Shown: positions 1 to 8,826, counted from the stretch's first letter. The stretch: 64,000 bases of DNA from Pseudomonas moorei (GCF_008801475.1 NZ_VZPP01000014.1:124001-188000), one strand, 5' to 3'. Made by a program: numbers and translations. The notes: generated by a model from the letters alone, not told the origin.

Positions 1-388
1 TACGCACCGCATCGGCAATCGCACCGAAACCACCGATGCCGGACCCGATGATGGTTGCCGTGCGCTCCTGGGCAGTATCGGTTAGCGCCTGCCAACCGGC
101 CTGCTCAATCGCCTGCCGAGCCGCCTCCATGGCGAAAAGAATGAAACGATCCATCTTTTTCTGCTCTTTGGGGGAGGTCGCCCGGTCTGGGTCAAACCCA
201 GCCTCAGGATCGTCCGCCAGCGTCGGCACCACGCCGCCTACTTTGGCTGGCAGATCAGCAACGACCTCATCCGGCAAATTTCGCAAGCCGGACTGCCCCG
301 CCAACAAACGCGCCCAGACAGCTTCGACTCCACTACCCAGCGGAGACACCAAGCCCATGCCCGTTACAACCACTCGACGATTACTCAT
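1..388 (-). CDS. fabF: Beta-ketoacyl-ACP synthase II (FabF-type), 3' part cut off
   Basis: Condenses malonyl-ACP with an acyl-ACP in fatty acid elongation, in the cytoplasm. Only the first ~129 residues are in the window; the gene runs off the left edge. The reading starts MSNRRVVVTGMGLVSPLG, the standard N-terminus of the family, and continues through the region ending in GSGIGGFGAIADAVR, which matches the FabF stretch before the catalytic cysteine. The cysteine and the two histidines lie outside. GAGG about ten bases before the ATG is a fair ribosome site. The SDR gene just upstream on the same strand ends 32 bases away, so the two are probably cotranscribed. A second, accessory FabF is possible because acpP and pabC are not seen here. 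Confidence 0.85.
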   Translation of the reverse strand, partial: MSNRRVVVTGMGLVSPLGSGVEAVWARLLAGQSGLRNLPDEVVADLPAKVGGVVPTLADDPEAGFDPDRATSPKEQKKMDRFILFAMEAARQAIEQAGWQALTDTAQERTATIIGSGIGGFGAIADAVR

Positions 389-420
389 TCTGCGAACACC
401 TCATGCCGATGCCTGACACG

Positions 421-1215
421 TCATTTATAACGCGTGGCGGCCTGGCTTCTGGACAAATTCGGCGCCATCGCATGACGCGCCGCTACATAGGACTCCCACT
501 CGGAGAGGTTCGGCAAGGAAGGAATGGTGATCAATTCCCCCTGATCCAGACCCGACAACGCCGCATCGACCATTTCTCCAGCTTCCATGACCATGTCAGC
601 AGGAATCTGGGTTGCATCGATACCGGAGCGCTCCCAGATTTCGGTACGCGTTACGCCCGGCAACACGGCCTGGACCTTAACACCGGTGCCGTCGAGTTCG
701 GCATTCAGTGACTGGGTCAAGCTCAAAACGTAAGCCTTGCTGGCGCTGTAAGTCGCATTGAAACGCTCGGGAAACAACGCCACTACCGAAGCGATGTTGA
801 TGATCGTTCCTCGGCCCGCCTTGGTAAAACTGGCGGCCGCTGCCGATGCCAAACGTGTGACGGTCGTAACGTTCAACTGGATCAATCGCTCTAGCTCATC
901 GGTATCGGCATTGGCCAGCAAACCGTCTGTCGCTACACCGGCGTTATTGAGCAGCAGACTGATACTCGAATCGCTGCGCAGACGCTGTTCGAGTTTCAGC
1001 ACATCGTCCCGTTGCGTCAGATCTGCCTTGAGCACCTCGACTTGCACGCCATACTCGGCGCGCAGCTTGCTCGCCGCTTCGTCCAGCCGCTGCTGGTCGC
1101 GAGCCACCAGCAATAAATCGAAACCGCGGGATGCGAGGCGTTGTGCGTAAACAGCACCGATACCGGAGGAGGCACCGGTGACAAGGGCCGTACCTTGGGA
1201 CTGGACAGAATTCAT
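421..1215 (-). CDS. SDR family NAD(P)-dependent oxidoreductase
   Basis: Classical short-chain dehydrogenase of 264 residues. It has the cofactor glycine motif TGASSGIG near residue 14, the NNAG motif near residue 90 and the catalytic YSASK with an upstream serine (NIASVVALF). These fit the DltE/YqjQ-like group that reduces or oxidises small carbonyl compounds; the substrate cannot be told from sequence. The start is supported by AGGAG seven bases before the ATG. It precedes the FabF-like gene by 32 bases on the same strand, so a role in acyl-chain or polyketide-like metabolism is possible but is inference. An interrupted palindrome sits about 80 bases upstream and may be an operator. Confidence 0.85.
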   Translation of the reverse strand: MNSVQSQGTALVTGASSGIGAVYAQRLASRGFDLLLVARDQQRLDEAASKLRAEYGVQVEVLKADLTQRDDVLKLEQRLRSDSSISLLLNNAGVATDGLLANADTDELERLIQLNVTTVTRLASAAAASFTKAGRGTIINIASVVALFPERFNATYSASKAYVLSLTQSLNAELDGTGVKVQAVLPGVTRTEIWERSGIDATQIPADMVMEAGEMVDAALSGLDQGELITIPSLPNLSEWESYVAARHAMAPNLSRSQAATRYK

Positions 1216-1295
1216 GACAGAGCTCCTGGGAATGCGGAGGAAGGGTGAGCGCTTGAATTGTCAAAGCGTCTCGACTGGGACAGATTTTATTATAC

Positions 1296-1317
1296 TCATA
1301 ATTCTCAGAATATATGA
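1296..1317. promoter_or_regulatory. Interrupted palindrome, candidate operator upstream of the SDR gene
   Basis: TCATAATTCT is followed by one base and then by AGAAT-a-TATGA, an inverted repeat with a single inserted base. It lies in a very AT-rich 40-base stretch 81-102 bases upstream of the SDR start, which is where a repressor or activator of that gene would bind. No regulator gene is adjacent. The size resembles TetR or MarR operators, but this is inference. Confidence 0.35.
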
Positions 1318-1375
1318 TAGGTGTAATTTTAAATACATCGACGAAAGGCACCACCTCCCAGTACGCGCCAGAATG

Positions 1376-1400
1376 AAAAAAGGCCGGTCAATGACCGGCC
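1376..1400 (-). terminator. Intrinsic terminator after comEA
   Basis: A near-perfect dyad, GGCCGGTCA/TGACCGGCC, is followed on the minus strand by a run of six U. It starts about 20 bases after the comEA stop, so it should end the comEA transcript. Confidence 0.85.
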
Positions 1401-1421
1401 CCTTGGCGTTGAATATTCAGC

Positions 1422-1757
1422 TTAGTTCACTTCCAGCTTATCGCGGTTGCGATCCAGAATCGCCTTACCGATCCCCTTCACTTCAAGCAACTCGTCCACG
1501 GAAGCGAACGGGCCATTGATATCACGATAAGCAACAATCGCCTGGGCTTTCGCCTCACCAACCCCCGACAGTTCCTTTTGCAATGTTGAAGCATCGGCAG
1601 CATTGAGATTGATCTTGCCGGACTGTGCGGCGGTAGACATCGTCGCAACTGCAGCGGGATTACTGGCTTCCGGTTTCACAGCCGGTGCCGCAACTGCAGT
1701 GATAGAGGCGCTGGTGAGCAAGGCAAAAATGAGGGAGGAGAAATAGCCATTACGCAT
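1422..1757 (-). CDS. comEA: ComEA-family helix-hairpin-helix DNA-binding protein
   Basis: Small exported DNA-binding protein of 111 residues. An N-terminal signal peptide (about residues 1-23, ending AVAA) and an Ala/Pro-rich linker are followed by the ComEA core from residue ~48. The core starts KINLNAADASTLQ and carries two HhH hairpins, SGVGEAKAQAI and KGIGKAILDR. In competent bacteria ComEA binds incoming double-stranded DNA in the periplasm; in Pseudomonas this short form is conserved next to wbpM, and its role in uptake there is not settled. It is followed by a strong intrinsic terminator. The gap to the upstream wbpM holds only a weak hairpin, so partial cotranscription is possible. 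Confidence 0.9.
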   Translation of the reverse strand: MRNGYFSSLIFALLTSASITAVAAPAVKPEASNPAAVATMSTAAQSGKINLNAADASTLQKELSGVGEAKAQAIVAYRDINGPFASVDELLEVKGIGKAILDRNRDKLEVN

Positions 1758-1784
1758 AAATGAAGCTCCATGACATCAATTGAG

Positions 1785-1809
1785 GAAACAGCTTTTCCGA
1801 AGCTGTCTC
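1785..1809 (-). terminator. Weak hairpin between wbpM and comEA
   Basis: ACAGCTT and AAGCTGT pair around a five-base loop, with flanking GGA and TCC extending the stem past one mismatch. On the minus strand it is followed only by UUUCC, so it is at best a weak or attenuating terminator for wbpM. Confidence 0.35.
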
Positions 1810-1869
1810 CAAAATTTAGGTGATGTCAGGAGCCTGTCAAAAATGTGTCCGTTGCAGGATGTGAAATAA

Positions 1870-3864
1870 TCAGGGCTCGAGGCGACGTTGCTGATAGATC
1901 CAGTCGACGATCTCGCCGTCGGGGGTGTAGCCGCTGACGGTTTCGCGCAGGAGTTGGCGTACGCGCTCGTAGTCATCCTGGTTAACAGCTACAAGCAACT
2001 CCGTTAGTTTGACCTTAAGGGCTTCCCAGCTCAGGAAATCTTCGCTGGCGGTCATGATCATCGGATGTGATGTTGCTGATACGTTGTCACCAATTAGCAA
2101 CTCTTCGTATAGCTTTTCCCCAGGCCTCAGCCCCGTGAACTCGATGGATATATCCCCATGGATGTTCTTTTCCGAACGAACACTCAAACCTGACAGGTGG
2201 ATCATTTTCTCTGCCAGTTCAACGATTTTCACCGGCTCCCCCATGTCGAGCACGAACACGTCTCCCCCTTGCCCCATAGACCCCGCCTGAATGACGAGCT
2301 GTGCAGCCTCAGGAATAGTCATGAAGTAACGGGTGATTTTCGGATGAGTGACCGTCAACGGTCCGCCGGACTTGATCTGCTTGTGAAAAAGAGGAATCAC
2401 GGAACCGGAAGAGCCCAACACATTGCCAAATCTAACCATGGTAAATCGTGTTTTGTTTACCTGAGACACACTGGCCTTGTCGCCAAACAATACTGGAGCC
2501 TTTTCACGACTGAGTGCTTGGAGAGTCAACTCGGCAAGACGCTTGGTGCTGCCCATGACGTTAGTGGGACGCACGGCCTTGTCTGTGGAAATCAGGACAA
2601 AATTTGCGACACCTGCCTGCAGGGCAGACTGGGCTGTATTCAATGTACCGATGACGTTATTCAACACACCTTCTGCAATATTATGCTCGACCATCGGAAC
2701 ATGCTTGTATGCGGCCGCGTGATAAACCGTGTCGACATGCCAGGTTTTCATCACATCCAACAGCTTGCTCTCATCTCGGACCGAACCAAGAATAGGTAGT
2801 AATCTTACAGAAAGCGATTCATGAGAAATTCTCTGCTCAAGCTCTGAAAGAATACTGTAGAGGTTGAATTCACTATGTTCGAACAGCAAGAGCGTTGTCG
2901 GCCGCAATTCAAGAATTTGCCGGCATAACTCAGAGCCGATTGAACCACCCGCCCCTGTCACCATAACGGATTGATGGGTTATACAATGTTCCAACAAATC
3001 CCCTTGAGCGGGCACGGCATCCCGACCAAGCAAATCTGCGATATCCACCTCTTGGATGTCATCAACCTTAACGCGACCACTTGCCAGATCCATAAATCCC
3101 GGAACACTACGCACATGCAGAGGAAACCCTTCAAGAAAGCCAAGAATTTCGCGACGACGGCCTCGATTGGCCGAAGGGATCGCCAGTAGAATTTCCTGGG
3201 CACCGGTAGTGTCGATCATTTGCTGAATATGTTTCGGTTTGAATACCTGCAAACCTGCAATGACACGGCTGGCAATACTGCTATCGTCGTCGATGAAAGC
3301 AACTGGACGCATTACCCGGCCCATGCGCAGTGCAGCAACCAATTGGTTGCCAGCCGCCCCGGCACCATAGATAGCCACGCGAGGCAAGCCATCATCTGTA
3401 TTGGCAAACGGTACGTGCTGAGCGGCAATAAACCAATCGCCAGAAAAATACTGTCGCATGGCAATTCGTAGCCCGCCAATCATCACAAGGCTGAGCCACC
3501 AATAATTAAAAATAATTGATCTTGGTACGATCGTTTGATGATTGCTGTACCAATAAACCACCACGCCCAAAATAAGCGATGAAAGAGTTACTGCTTTGAC
3601 GATTGCGATCAGTGCATCATTACCGACATAACGCATGACCGCGCGGTACATGCCAAATCGAACAAAGAGGGGTATAGCCACGACAGGAGCACTAAAGAAA
3701 AGCCAGAGGTGCTGTTGAATGGGACTATTAAGTTCGTCTATCCCTAGGCGTACTACAAAAGCCATCCACAGCGATAGCCAGACCAGAAAAACATCGGCAA
3801 TTACCTGCAAGACACGCTTGCGTCGACGAGGAAGGCTCAACAAAACCGCTCTGATCTTATCCAT
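1870..3864 (-). CDS. wbpM: UDP-GlcNAc 4,6-dehydratase, membrane-bound (WbpM/CapD family)
   Basis: Converts UDP-GlcNAc to the 4-keto-6-deoxy intermediate used for QuiNAc or FucNAc in O-antigen. The chosen ATG gives 664 residues, the usual WbpM size, beginning MDKIRAVLLSLPRRRKRVLQ; a longer reading from a TTG at 3957 adds 31 residues that fit nothing. The N-terminus has about four membrane helices (residues ~15-140), then a Rossmann-like domain (GAGAAGNQLV), then the SDR dehydratase domain with GAGGSIGSE near residue 300. The MxxxK catalytic pair (VMGSTKR, near 435) replaces the usual YxxxK, as in WbpM. The gene points away from the O-unit operon, with a 1.2 kb gene-free gap between them, while its functional partners (epimerase/reductase, wbpL) lie 12 kb away at the other end. 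Confidence 0.95.
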   Translation of the reverse strand: MDKIRAVLLSLPRRRKRVLQVIADVFLVWLSLWMAFVVRLGIDELNSPIQQHLWLFFSAPVVAIPLFVRFGMYRAVMRYVGNDALIAIVKAVTLSSLILGVVVYWYSNHQTIVPRSIIFNYWWLSLVMIGGLRIAMRQYFSGDWFIAAQHVPFANTDDGLPRVAIYGAGAAGNQLVAALRMGRVMRPVAFIDDDSSIASRVIAGLQVFKPKHIQQMIDTTGAQEILLAIPSANRGRRREILGFLEGFPLHVRSVPGFMDLASGRVKVDDIQEVDIADLLGRDAVPAQGDLLEHCITHQSVMVTGAGGSIGSELCRQILELRPTTLLLFEHSEFNLYSILSELEQRISHESLSVRLLPILGSVRDESKLLDVMKTWHVDTVYHAAAYKHVPMVEHNIAEGVLNNVIGTLNTAQSALQAGVANFVLISTDKAVRPTNVMGSTKRLAELTLQALSREKAPVLFGDKASVSQVNKTRFTMVRFGNVLGSSGSVIPLFHKQIKSGGPLTVTHPKITRYFMTIPEAAQLVIQAGSMGQGGDVFVLDMGEPVKIVELAEKMIHLSGLSVRSEKNIHGDISIEFTGLRPGEKLYEELLIGDNVSATSHPMIMTASEDFLSWEALKVKLTELLVAVNQDDYERVRQLLRETVSGYTPDGEIVDWIYQQRRLEP

Positions 3865-4398
3865 AAACCTATCGAACACCCCTTCAAGCTCCTGAAATCG
3901 AGAATAACTATTGCCTTTAGACTCAAAAATTAAACGCTGAGAGACACGACTTCCCAAGTCCGAAACTTTAATCCTTCGCCCCCTGTATGGGCCCTTGTGC
4001 AGGTCTTATGATACCTAGGTTCTGCCGAAATTCCCTTAAAACCCGCTACCTAGATAAAAAATGCCTCCTGCCGAAGACTGAAAGTCACAGAGGAAAACGT
4101 CTGCCCCTCACGGTACCACCTCGTGACACTGACTGCTGCGAAGCGGGTATCGTCACCTGCTTTGGTTCAACAGACGGCAGCCGGCGCTCTACGAGGGTAA
4201 CCGTTACAGAGAAAAATGGTGACCGTTCATCGATCGGTGTGACGGCGGGCCAGTAACCCAGGTCAGTGATCCCTAATTTCTGGGCAATGAATCACCGCCT
4301 GAACCTGACATCATCGCTGCATGAGCACTCAACACCCGTGCTTTCAGCCCTTTGGCCATTCCGTCACCAGCGATGAGGATCTTCGCAACGCCACAACC

Positions 4399-4429
4399 TT
4401 GGAAAGCGCCACACAAAGAAGGCTATAAT
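4399..4429 (+). promoter_or_regulatory. Candidate sigma-70 promoter of the O-unit operon
   Basis: TTGGAA (4399-4404) and a perfect TATAAT (4424-4429) are separated by 19 bases, slightly long for a good promoter. It points at wecB about 610 bases downstream. The -10 match is strong and the -35 spacing is not ideal. Confidence 0.4.
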
Positions 4430-4908
4430 CCGCGACGCATTCACACATGCCAAGCGAATCCGGGCTGACCGCGACTTACGGAGGCGCTGGTGCCCTCTAC
4501 GTCCAAAGAGATACACGGCTTACACAAACCGAGCGATGATTGCCCTTGATGACAAAAATGTCTTTCGACAATGTCGGAGTCGGAAAAGGAATGACACAGG
4601 CTCGCTGCGAGCGACGGCGCATTAAGCGTCCTCGGCCACTCATGACGGCAAACGGCGCCACCGTTCGGGGTTTCCCTTGGGCAAGCTTAGCGATAGTCAA
4701 TCGAACACGCTGTTCAAAATATGAATCTGCCAACGAAAAAACCGGACAGCAAGCGCAAAAACGGCTTTTCAATTCATGATCAAGATACGCCTGAAAGTGG
4801 AAAAGCCGGATACGGACTATTAAAAAATCACTCGCCCCTTGAGAGCAAGATGTACACAACATCAGTAAATCCAATGAACATCTATATAAAACTCGCAGGG
4901 GCCAGCAT

Positions 4909-4978
4909 GCCGGTTGAGTTGACCATCATTGAGCTCCAACAAGGAAGAACGACTCAATGAACTATCGAGTCAACCGGC
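4909..4978. repeat. Inverted repeat in the wecB leader
   Basis: GCCGGTTGA at 4909-4917 is the exact reverse complement of TCAACCGGC at 4970-4978, 52 bases apart. The transcribed leader could fold into a long-range stem enclosing CATTGAG and CTCAATG segments that also pair. It ends about 65 bases before the wecB start. Confidence 0.5.
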
Positions 4979-5042
4979 TTCGGACAAGTGGTACGGCATG
5001 TATAGGCAGTAAAATTCATTAATTTTAAATAGCGGTGTTGTG

Positions 5043-6167
5043 ATGACTTTGAAAACGTTATGTGTATTCGGCACGCGCCCTGAAGCAATCAAAATGGCTC
5101 CACTGGCATTAAGCCTTGCCGCCGACGAACGCTTCGAAGCCAAAGTTTGCGTGACCGGCCAGCATCGCCAAATGCTCGATCAAGTACTGGACCTGTTCGA
5201 GATCAAGCCTGACTTCGATCTGAATATCATGAAGCCGGGCCAGGACCTGACTGACGTCACCACGGCGATCCTGCAAGGAATGAAACAGGTCTTTGCCGAA
5301 TACAAACCGGATATCGTTCTGGTTCATGGCGACACGGCAACCACGCTGGCAACAACACTAGCGGCCTACTACCAACAGATCCCGGTGGCCCATGTCGAAG
5401 CCGGGCTGCGCACCGGCAATCTTTACTCGCCCTGGCCCGAAGAAGCCAACCGCAAATTGACGGGGGCGCTGGCCGCGATACATTTCGCGCCTACCGAAAC
5501 ATCTCGACAGAACCTGCTCAAAGAAGGCGTGTCGGAGGCCGCGATCCACGTGACGGGCAACACCGTCATCGACGCTTTACTTGACGTTGTAGCAAGAGTC
5601 AGCGGCACCCCGGCCTTGCAACAGGATTTCCACGAGCAATTTTCGTTTATCGGTGATGGTAAGAGAGTCATTCTGGTCACCGGGCACCGCCGAGAAAGCT
5701 TTGGCGATGGCTTCGAGAACATTTGCAAAGCACTGGCCAACACTGCGAAAACGTTCCCGGACGTCGAGATTGTCTATCCTGTGCATTTAAACCCGAATGT
5801 ACGAGAACCTGTAAACCGTCTTTTGGCTGGCATCGAAAACATCCACCTGATCGAGCCGCTGGACTATTTGCCGTTCGTCTATCTGATGAATCGTGCCTAT
5901 CTTATCCTGAGCGATTCGGGCGGCATTCAAGAAGAAGCGCCATCGCTCGGCAAGCCTGTACTGGTAATGCGTGAGACCACGGAACGCCCGGAGGCCGTCG
6001 AGGCCGGCACGGTAAAACTGGTTGGTACTGCAGTCGACGTCATTACAAGCAACTTGAGCCGACTGATGACGGACTCTAATGCCTATGAGCAGATGAGCTA
6101 CGCTCACAATCCCTACGGTGATGGGAAAGCTTGTGCTCGCATTCTCGAAATTCTTTCCAATATCTAA
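5043..6167 (+). CDS. wecB: UDP-N-acetylglucosamine 2-epimerase (non-hydrolysing)
   Basis: Interconverts UDP-GlcNAc and UDP-ManNAc in the cytoplasm. The 374 residues match the usual WecB/MnaA length. Signatures seen are the N-terminal FGTRPEAIKMAPL, VHGDTATTLA, HVEAGLRTG with SPWPEE(A/M)NR, TGHRRE and the C-terminal SDSGGIQEEAPSLGKPVL, with the substrate-binding ETTERPE just after. I take the ATG at 5043 rather than the GTG three bases earlier; the ribosome site is weak either way. It is the first gene of the plus-strand O-unit operon and is followed after 12 bases by wecC, so the pair should produce UDP-ManNAcA. Confidence 0.96.
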   Translation: MTLKTLCVFGTRPEAIKMAPLALSLAADERFEAKVCVTGQHRQMLDQVLDLFEIKPDFDLNIMKPGQDLTDVTTAILQGMKQVFAEYKPDIVLVHGDTATTLATTLAAYYQQIPVAHVEAGLRTGNLYSPWPEEANRKLTGALAAIHFAPTETSRQNLLKEGVSEAAIHVTGNTVIDALLDVVARVSGTPALQQDFHEQFSFIGDGKRVILVTGHRRESFGDGFENICKALANTAKTFPDVEIVYPVHLNPNVREPVNRLLAGIENIHLIEPLDYLPFVYLMNRAYLILSDSGGIQEEAPSLGKPVLVMRETTERPEAVEAGTVKLVGTAVDVITSNLSRLMTDSNAYEQMSYAHNPYGDGKACARILEILSNI

Positions 6168-6179
6168 TAAGGCCCACGT

Positions 6180-7445
6180 ATGAGCTTTCAAACTGTTTCT
6201 GTGGTTGGTCTCGGCTACATCGGGCTGCCAACGGCTGCCGTTTTCGCTGCCCGCAAAAAAAAGGTAATTGGCGTAGATGTAAATCCCCACGCTGTCGAGA
6301 CAATCAATCTCGGTAAAATCCACATCGTCGAACCAGATCTGGATATGGTCGTCCATGCTGCCGTGACCGAGGGTTACCTGCGAGCAACCACTATTGCAGA
6401 GCCGGCAGATGCGTTTCTGATCGCTGTCCCCACCCCTTTCAAGGGCGACCATGAGCCCGATCTTTCCTATATCGAATCCGCCAGCAAATCCGTCGCTCCG
6501 GTCCTGAAAAAAGGAGATCTGGTAATTCTCGAGTCCACTTCTCCGGTGGGTGCAACCGAACAGATGTCTGCCTGGCTGGCAGAAGCCCGTCCCGACCTGA
6601 GCTTCCCGCAAACCCACGGTGAAGAATCGGACATCCGCATCGCTCACTGCCCCGAACGTGTCCTGCCCGGTCATGTGCTGCGCGAGTTGATCGAGAACGA
6701 CCGCATCATTGGCGGCATGACATCAAAATGCTCGGCAGCCGCGGTCCAGTTGTACAAGACTTTCGTGGAAGGCGAATGCATCATCACTGATGCCCGTACC
6801 GCCGAGATGTGCAAACTGACCGAGAACAGCTTCCGCGATGTAAACATTGCGTTTGCCAACGAACTCTCGATCATTTGCGACAAACTGGACATCAGCGTGT
6901 GGGAACTGATCCGCCTGGCGAATCACCACCCGCGAGTGAACATTCTGCAACCAGGCCCTGGTGTCGGCGGCCACTGCATCGCGGTGGATCCATGGTTCAT
7001 TGTCAGCAAGACGCCGGAACAGGCGCGCCTGATCCGCACCGCTCGCGAGGTCAACGACAGCAAACCACAATGGGTGATCGACCAGGTCCAGCAGGCCATC
7101 GGCAAGCACCTTCAGGCGAACTCGGAAAAAACCGCGAAGGACGTTACGGTGGCTTGCTTCGGATTGGCGTTCAAACCGGATATCGACGATCTGCGCGAAA
7201 GTCCGTCCAAGGCAATCACCCTGAAAATCGCAAATGCTCATCCAGGAACAGTACTGGCGGTCGAACCCAATATCGACAAGCTACCTGCCAACATGGAAGG
7301 CAAAGTCACTCTTTGTGATATCGAGAACGCTCTGCGCCGCTCGGATGTTATTGTCCTGCTTGTTGACCATAAGCAATTCAAATGCATATCCCAAAACAGC
7401 CTTGAGCGCGCCGAACGCGTCGATACACGCGGCATCTGGAACTGA
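6180..7445 (+). CDS. wecC: UDP-N-acetyl-D-mannosamine dehydrogenase
   Basis: Oxidises UDP-ManNAc to UDP-ManNAcA in two NAD-dependent steps. The 421 residues are of normal family length. The N-terminal Rossmann motif VVGLGYIGLPTA, the STSPVGATE segment and the catalytic cysteine in GGHCIAVDPWF (Cys266) are all intact, as is the C-terminal UDP-binding domain with GLAFKPDIDDLRESPS. AAGG lies nine bases before the ATG. Tandem placement after wecB is the arrangement known from enterobacterial common antigen, but no other common-antigen genes are present, so it serves this O-unit. A strong 17-bp hairpin follows 20 bases after the stop. Confidence 0.96.
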   Translation: MSFQTVSVVGLGYIGLPTAAVFAARKKKVIGVDVNPHAVETINLGKIHIVEPDLDMVVHAAVTEGYLRATTIAEPADAFLIAVPTPFKGDHEPDLSYIESASKSVAPVLKKGDLVILESTSPVGATEQMSAWLAEARPDLSFPQTHGEESDIRIAHCPERVLPGHVLRELIENDRIIGGMTSKCSAAAVQLYKTFVEGECIITDARTAEMCKLTENSFRDVNIAFANELSIICDKLDISVWELIRLANHHPRVNILQPGPGVGGHCIAVDPWFIVSKTPEQARLIRTAREVNDSKPQWVIDQVQQAIGKHLQANSEKTAKDVTVACFGLAFKPDIDDLRESPSKAITLKIANAHPGTVLAVEPNIDKLPANMEGKVTLCDIENALRRSDVIVLLVDHKQFKCISQNSLERAERVDTRGIWN

Positions 7446-7464
7446 GCCTTATCGAAATGATTGA

Positions 7465-7507
7465 GCGCGGCGACCATGTGACTCAATGAATCACATGGTC
7501 GCCGCGC
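7465..7507. promoter_or_regulatory. Perfect 17-bp hairpin between wecC and the flippase gene
   Basis: The arm at 7465-7481 and the arm at 7491-7507 are exact reverse complements around a nine-base loop. No U-run follows on the plus strand, so it is not a standard terminator. It could stabilise the upstream wecBC message, act as an attenuator, or be a protein site within the operon. Confidence 0.75.
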
Positions 7508-7580
7508 CATACGTTGATCCCATTAATTCAGATGATCATGTGCTCGAATTAGTCATGATGAGATTGAAGAAGGTTGTGGC

Positions 7581-8825
7581 ATGGTCAATCTGGTGATTCA
7601 GGCACTGACACTGATTAGTGGCCTGGTAGTAAATTTTGTTATTCCTGGCCTGTATGGACTTGATGCCTACGGGGAATTCATTAAAGCCAACGTACTGGTT
7701 TTTTTATTTCAGAAATTGCTAGACATCATCAACGAACAACTTTTGGCTAGCGTTGCAGCAGAACATATCCTTGTCACTTCATTGTTCATGGCTGGCCTGA
7801 TCTTCCTGCTTTTCAGTGGACTAAGCCTATTAACCGACCTTGGCGACCCCCTGCTTCTCAGCGTCATGCTGCTCAGCTCTGCCTGTCTGCTGTCATTGTT
7901 CGGTCTGCGGCTTTATCGCTGGATCATTGGCTACCTGATCTTATTCCTTAGCGTGTTTTTTGCGGCCCTGTTTATCAGTTATCAAAAAATCTGGCCACTC
8001 AGCATCGTACACATTCTTTGCCTCACGAACCTGATTCCGTGCCTGTTTGCGTTGGCGACTCTTTTCACGCATGGTGCGAAACTTCCATTTGGCAGGCAAC
8101 TGGGATCAACGCTCTGGCAGGTCATCACCCTGCTGCCGCGTATGATTTCAATAACGCTGTTCTTCAATCTATTCACCAATATCCTCCCTTACATACTGTC
8201 GAAGATCCTCCCCGTTCGCGAACTGGGATTATTTCGCGTAATTGTATCGATCATCCAGTCAGCAACCAGCCTCTTCCCCATTAACGTCAGGGCTGTATTT
8301 GTTTCGTTCATATCCGGAGGCCAGCGCCAGGAACAGTATCGGATCATCATGTCGATAGCCTTGTTCTACTTCGCACTGGTCGGTTTATTCGGGTACTTCG
8401 TTTCGTGGATATTTCCAAAGTACGCAGGCTATCTGGCTCTGCTCCCTTGCCTGCCGGTTCTCTACTGGGCAGTGGTGACTGAAAGATACCTGATCGCTTC
8501 GGGAAATCACCGCAGAGTTATTGCAACCAACATTATCCTGGGAAGTGTCGCGGTCGTTTGCATGATTTTCTTCGTACAGGGACTCGAGGCTGCCAAAGTT
8601 TTCTATGCTCTGGGCTTCTCCGCCTACCTTCTGACATTGCACCTGCTTTGCCGTCCCGGCATTCGGCTTCCTGTGATCTTCTGGGTGGCTATGCTGTCAC
8701 CACTTTCGATCACCTTCGCAAACATCAGTTTGCTCTGGGGCATCCTTTACATGTGCTCTCTGTTGATTATCGCAATCTGGACCCTCCGGCTTCGCCCGGC
8801 GGATTTCCGCAAATTGAGGTTTTGA
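7581..8825 (+). CDS. Polysaccharide flippase-like membrane protein (Wzx candidate)
   Basis: A 414-residue, strongly hydrophobic protein with roughly 12 predicted membrane helices and few charged loops. The length, helix number and opening segment GLYGLDAYGEF resemble Wzx/MATE-type flippases that move undecaprenyl-linked O-units to the periplasm. It is the only flippase-like gene in the locus, and no ABC export genes (wzm/wzt) are present, which strengthens the reading. Homology itself is weak to the eye, as is normal for Wzx. AGAAGG eight bases before the ATG supports the start; upstream in-frame codons reach a stop without another start. The stop is one base before the next gene's ATG. Confidence 0.7.
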   Translation: MVNLVIQALTLISGLVVNFVIPGLYGLDAYGEFIKANVLVFLFQKLLDIINEQLLASVAAEHILVTSLFMAGLIFLLFSGLSLLTDLGDPLLLSVMLLSSACLLSLFGLRLYRWIIGYLILFLSVFFAALFISYQKIWPLSIVHILCLTNLIPCLFALATLFTHGAKLPFGRQLGSTLWQVITLLPRMISITLFFNLFTNILPYILSKILPVRELGLFRVIVSIIQSATSLFPINVRAVFVSFISGGQRQEQYRIIMSIALFYFALVGLFGYFVSWIFPKYAGYLALLPCLPVLYWAVVTERYLIASGNHRRVIATNIILGSVAVVCMIFFVQGLEAAKVFYALGFSAYLLTLHLLCRPGIRLPVIFWVAMLSPLSITFANISLLWGILYMCSLLIIAIWTLRLRPADFRKLRF

Positions 8826-8826
8826 A

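Larger units (their letters stand above)
3865..5042. other. Gene-free region between divergent wbpM and wecB
   Basis: No convincing gene: the open frames here are short, lack ribosome sites and read as low-complexity Arg/Ser/Cys-rich nonsense. What I can see is a TATAAT box at 4424, a long-range inverted repeat at 4909-4978 just before wecB, and AT-rich sequence at 5000-5035. This would give the O-unit operon a leader of about 600 bases if the 4424 box is used. I found no clear ops/JUMPstart element. It could also hold the decayed remains of a lost gene. Confidence 0.6.

Noticed and set aside
4497..4874. 125-codon minus-strand frame in the wbpM-wecB gap
   Set aside because: Cys/Arg/Ser-rich, no ribosome site, no recognisable motif; treated as non-coding.
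4430..5042. ops/JUMPstart element before the O-unit operon
   Set aside because: GGAGGCGCTGG near 4480 only loosely resembles GGCGGTAGC; not close enough to claim.
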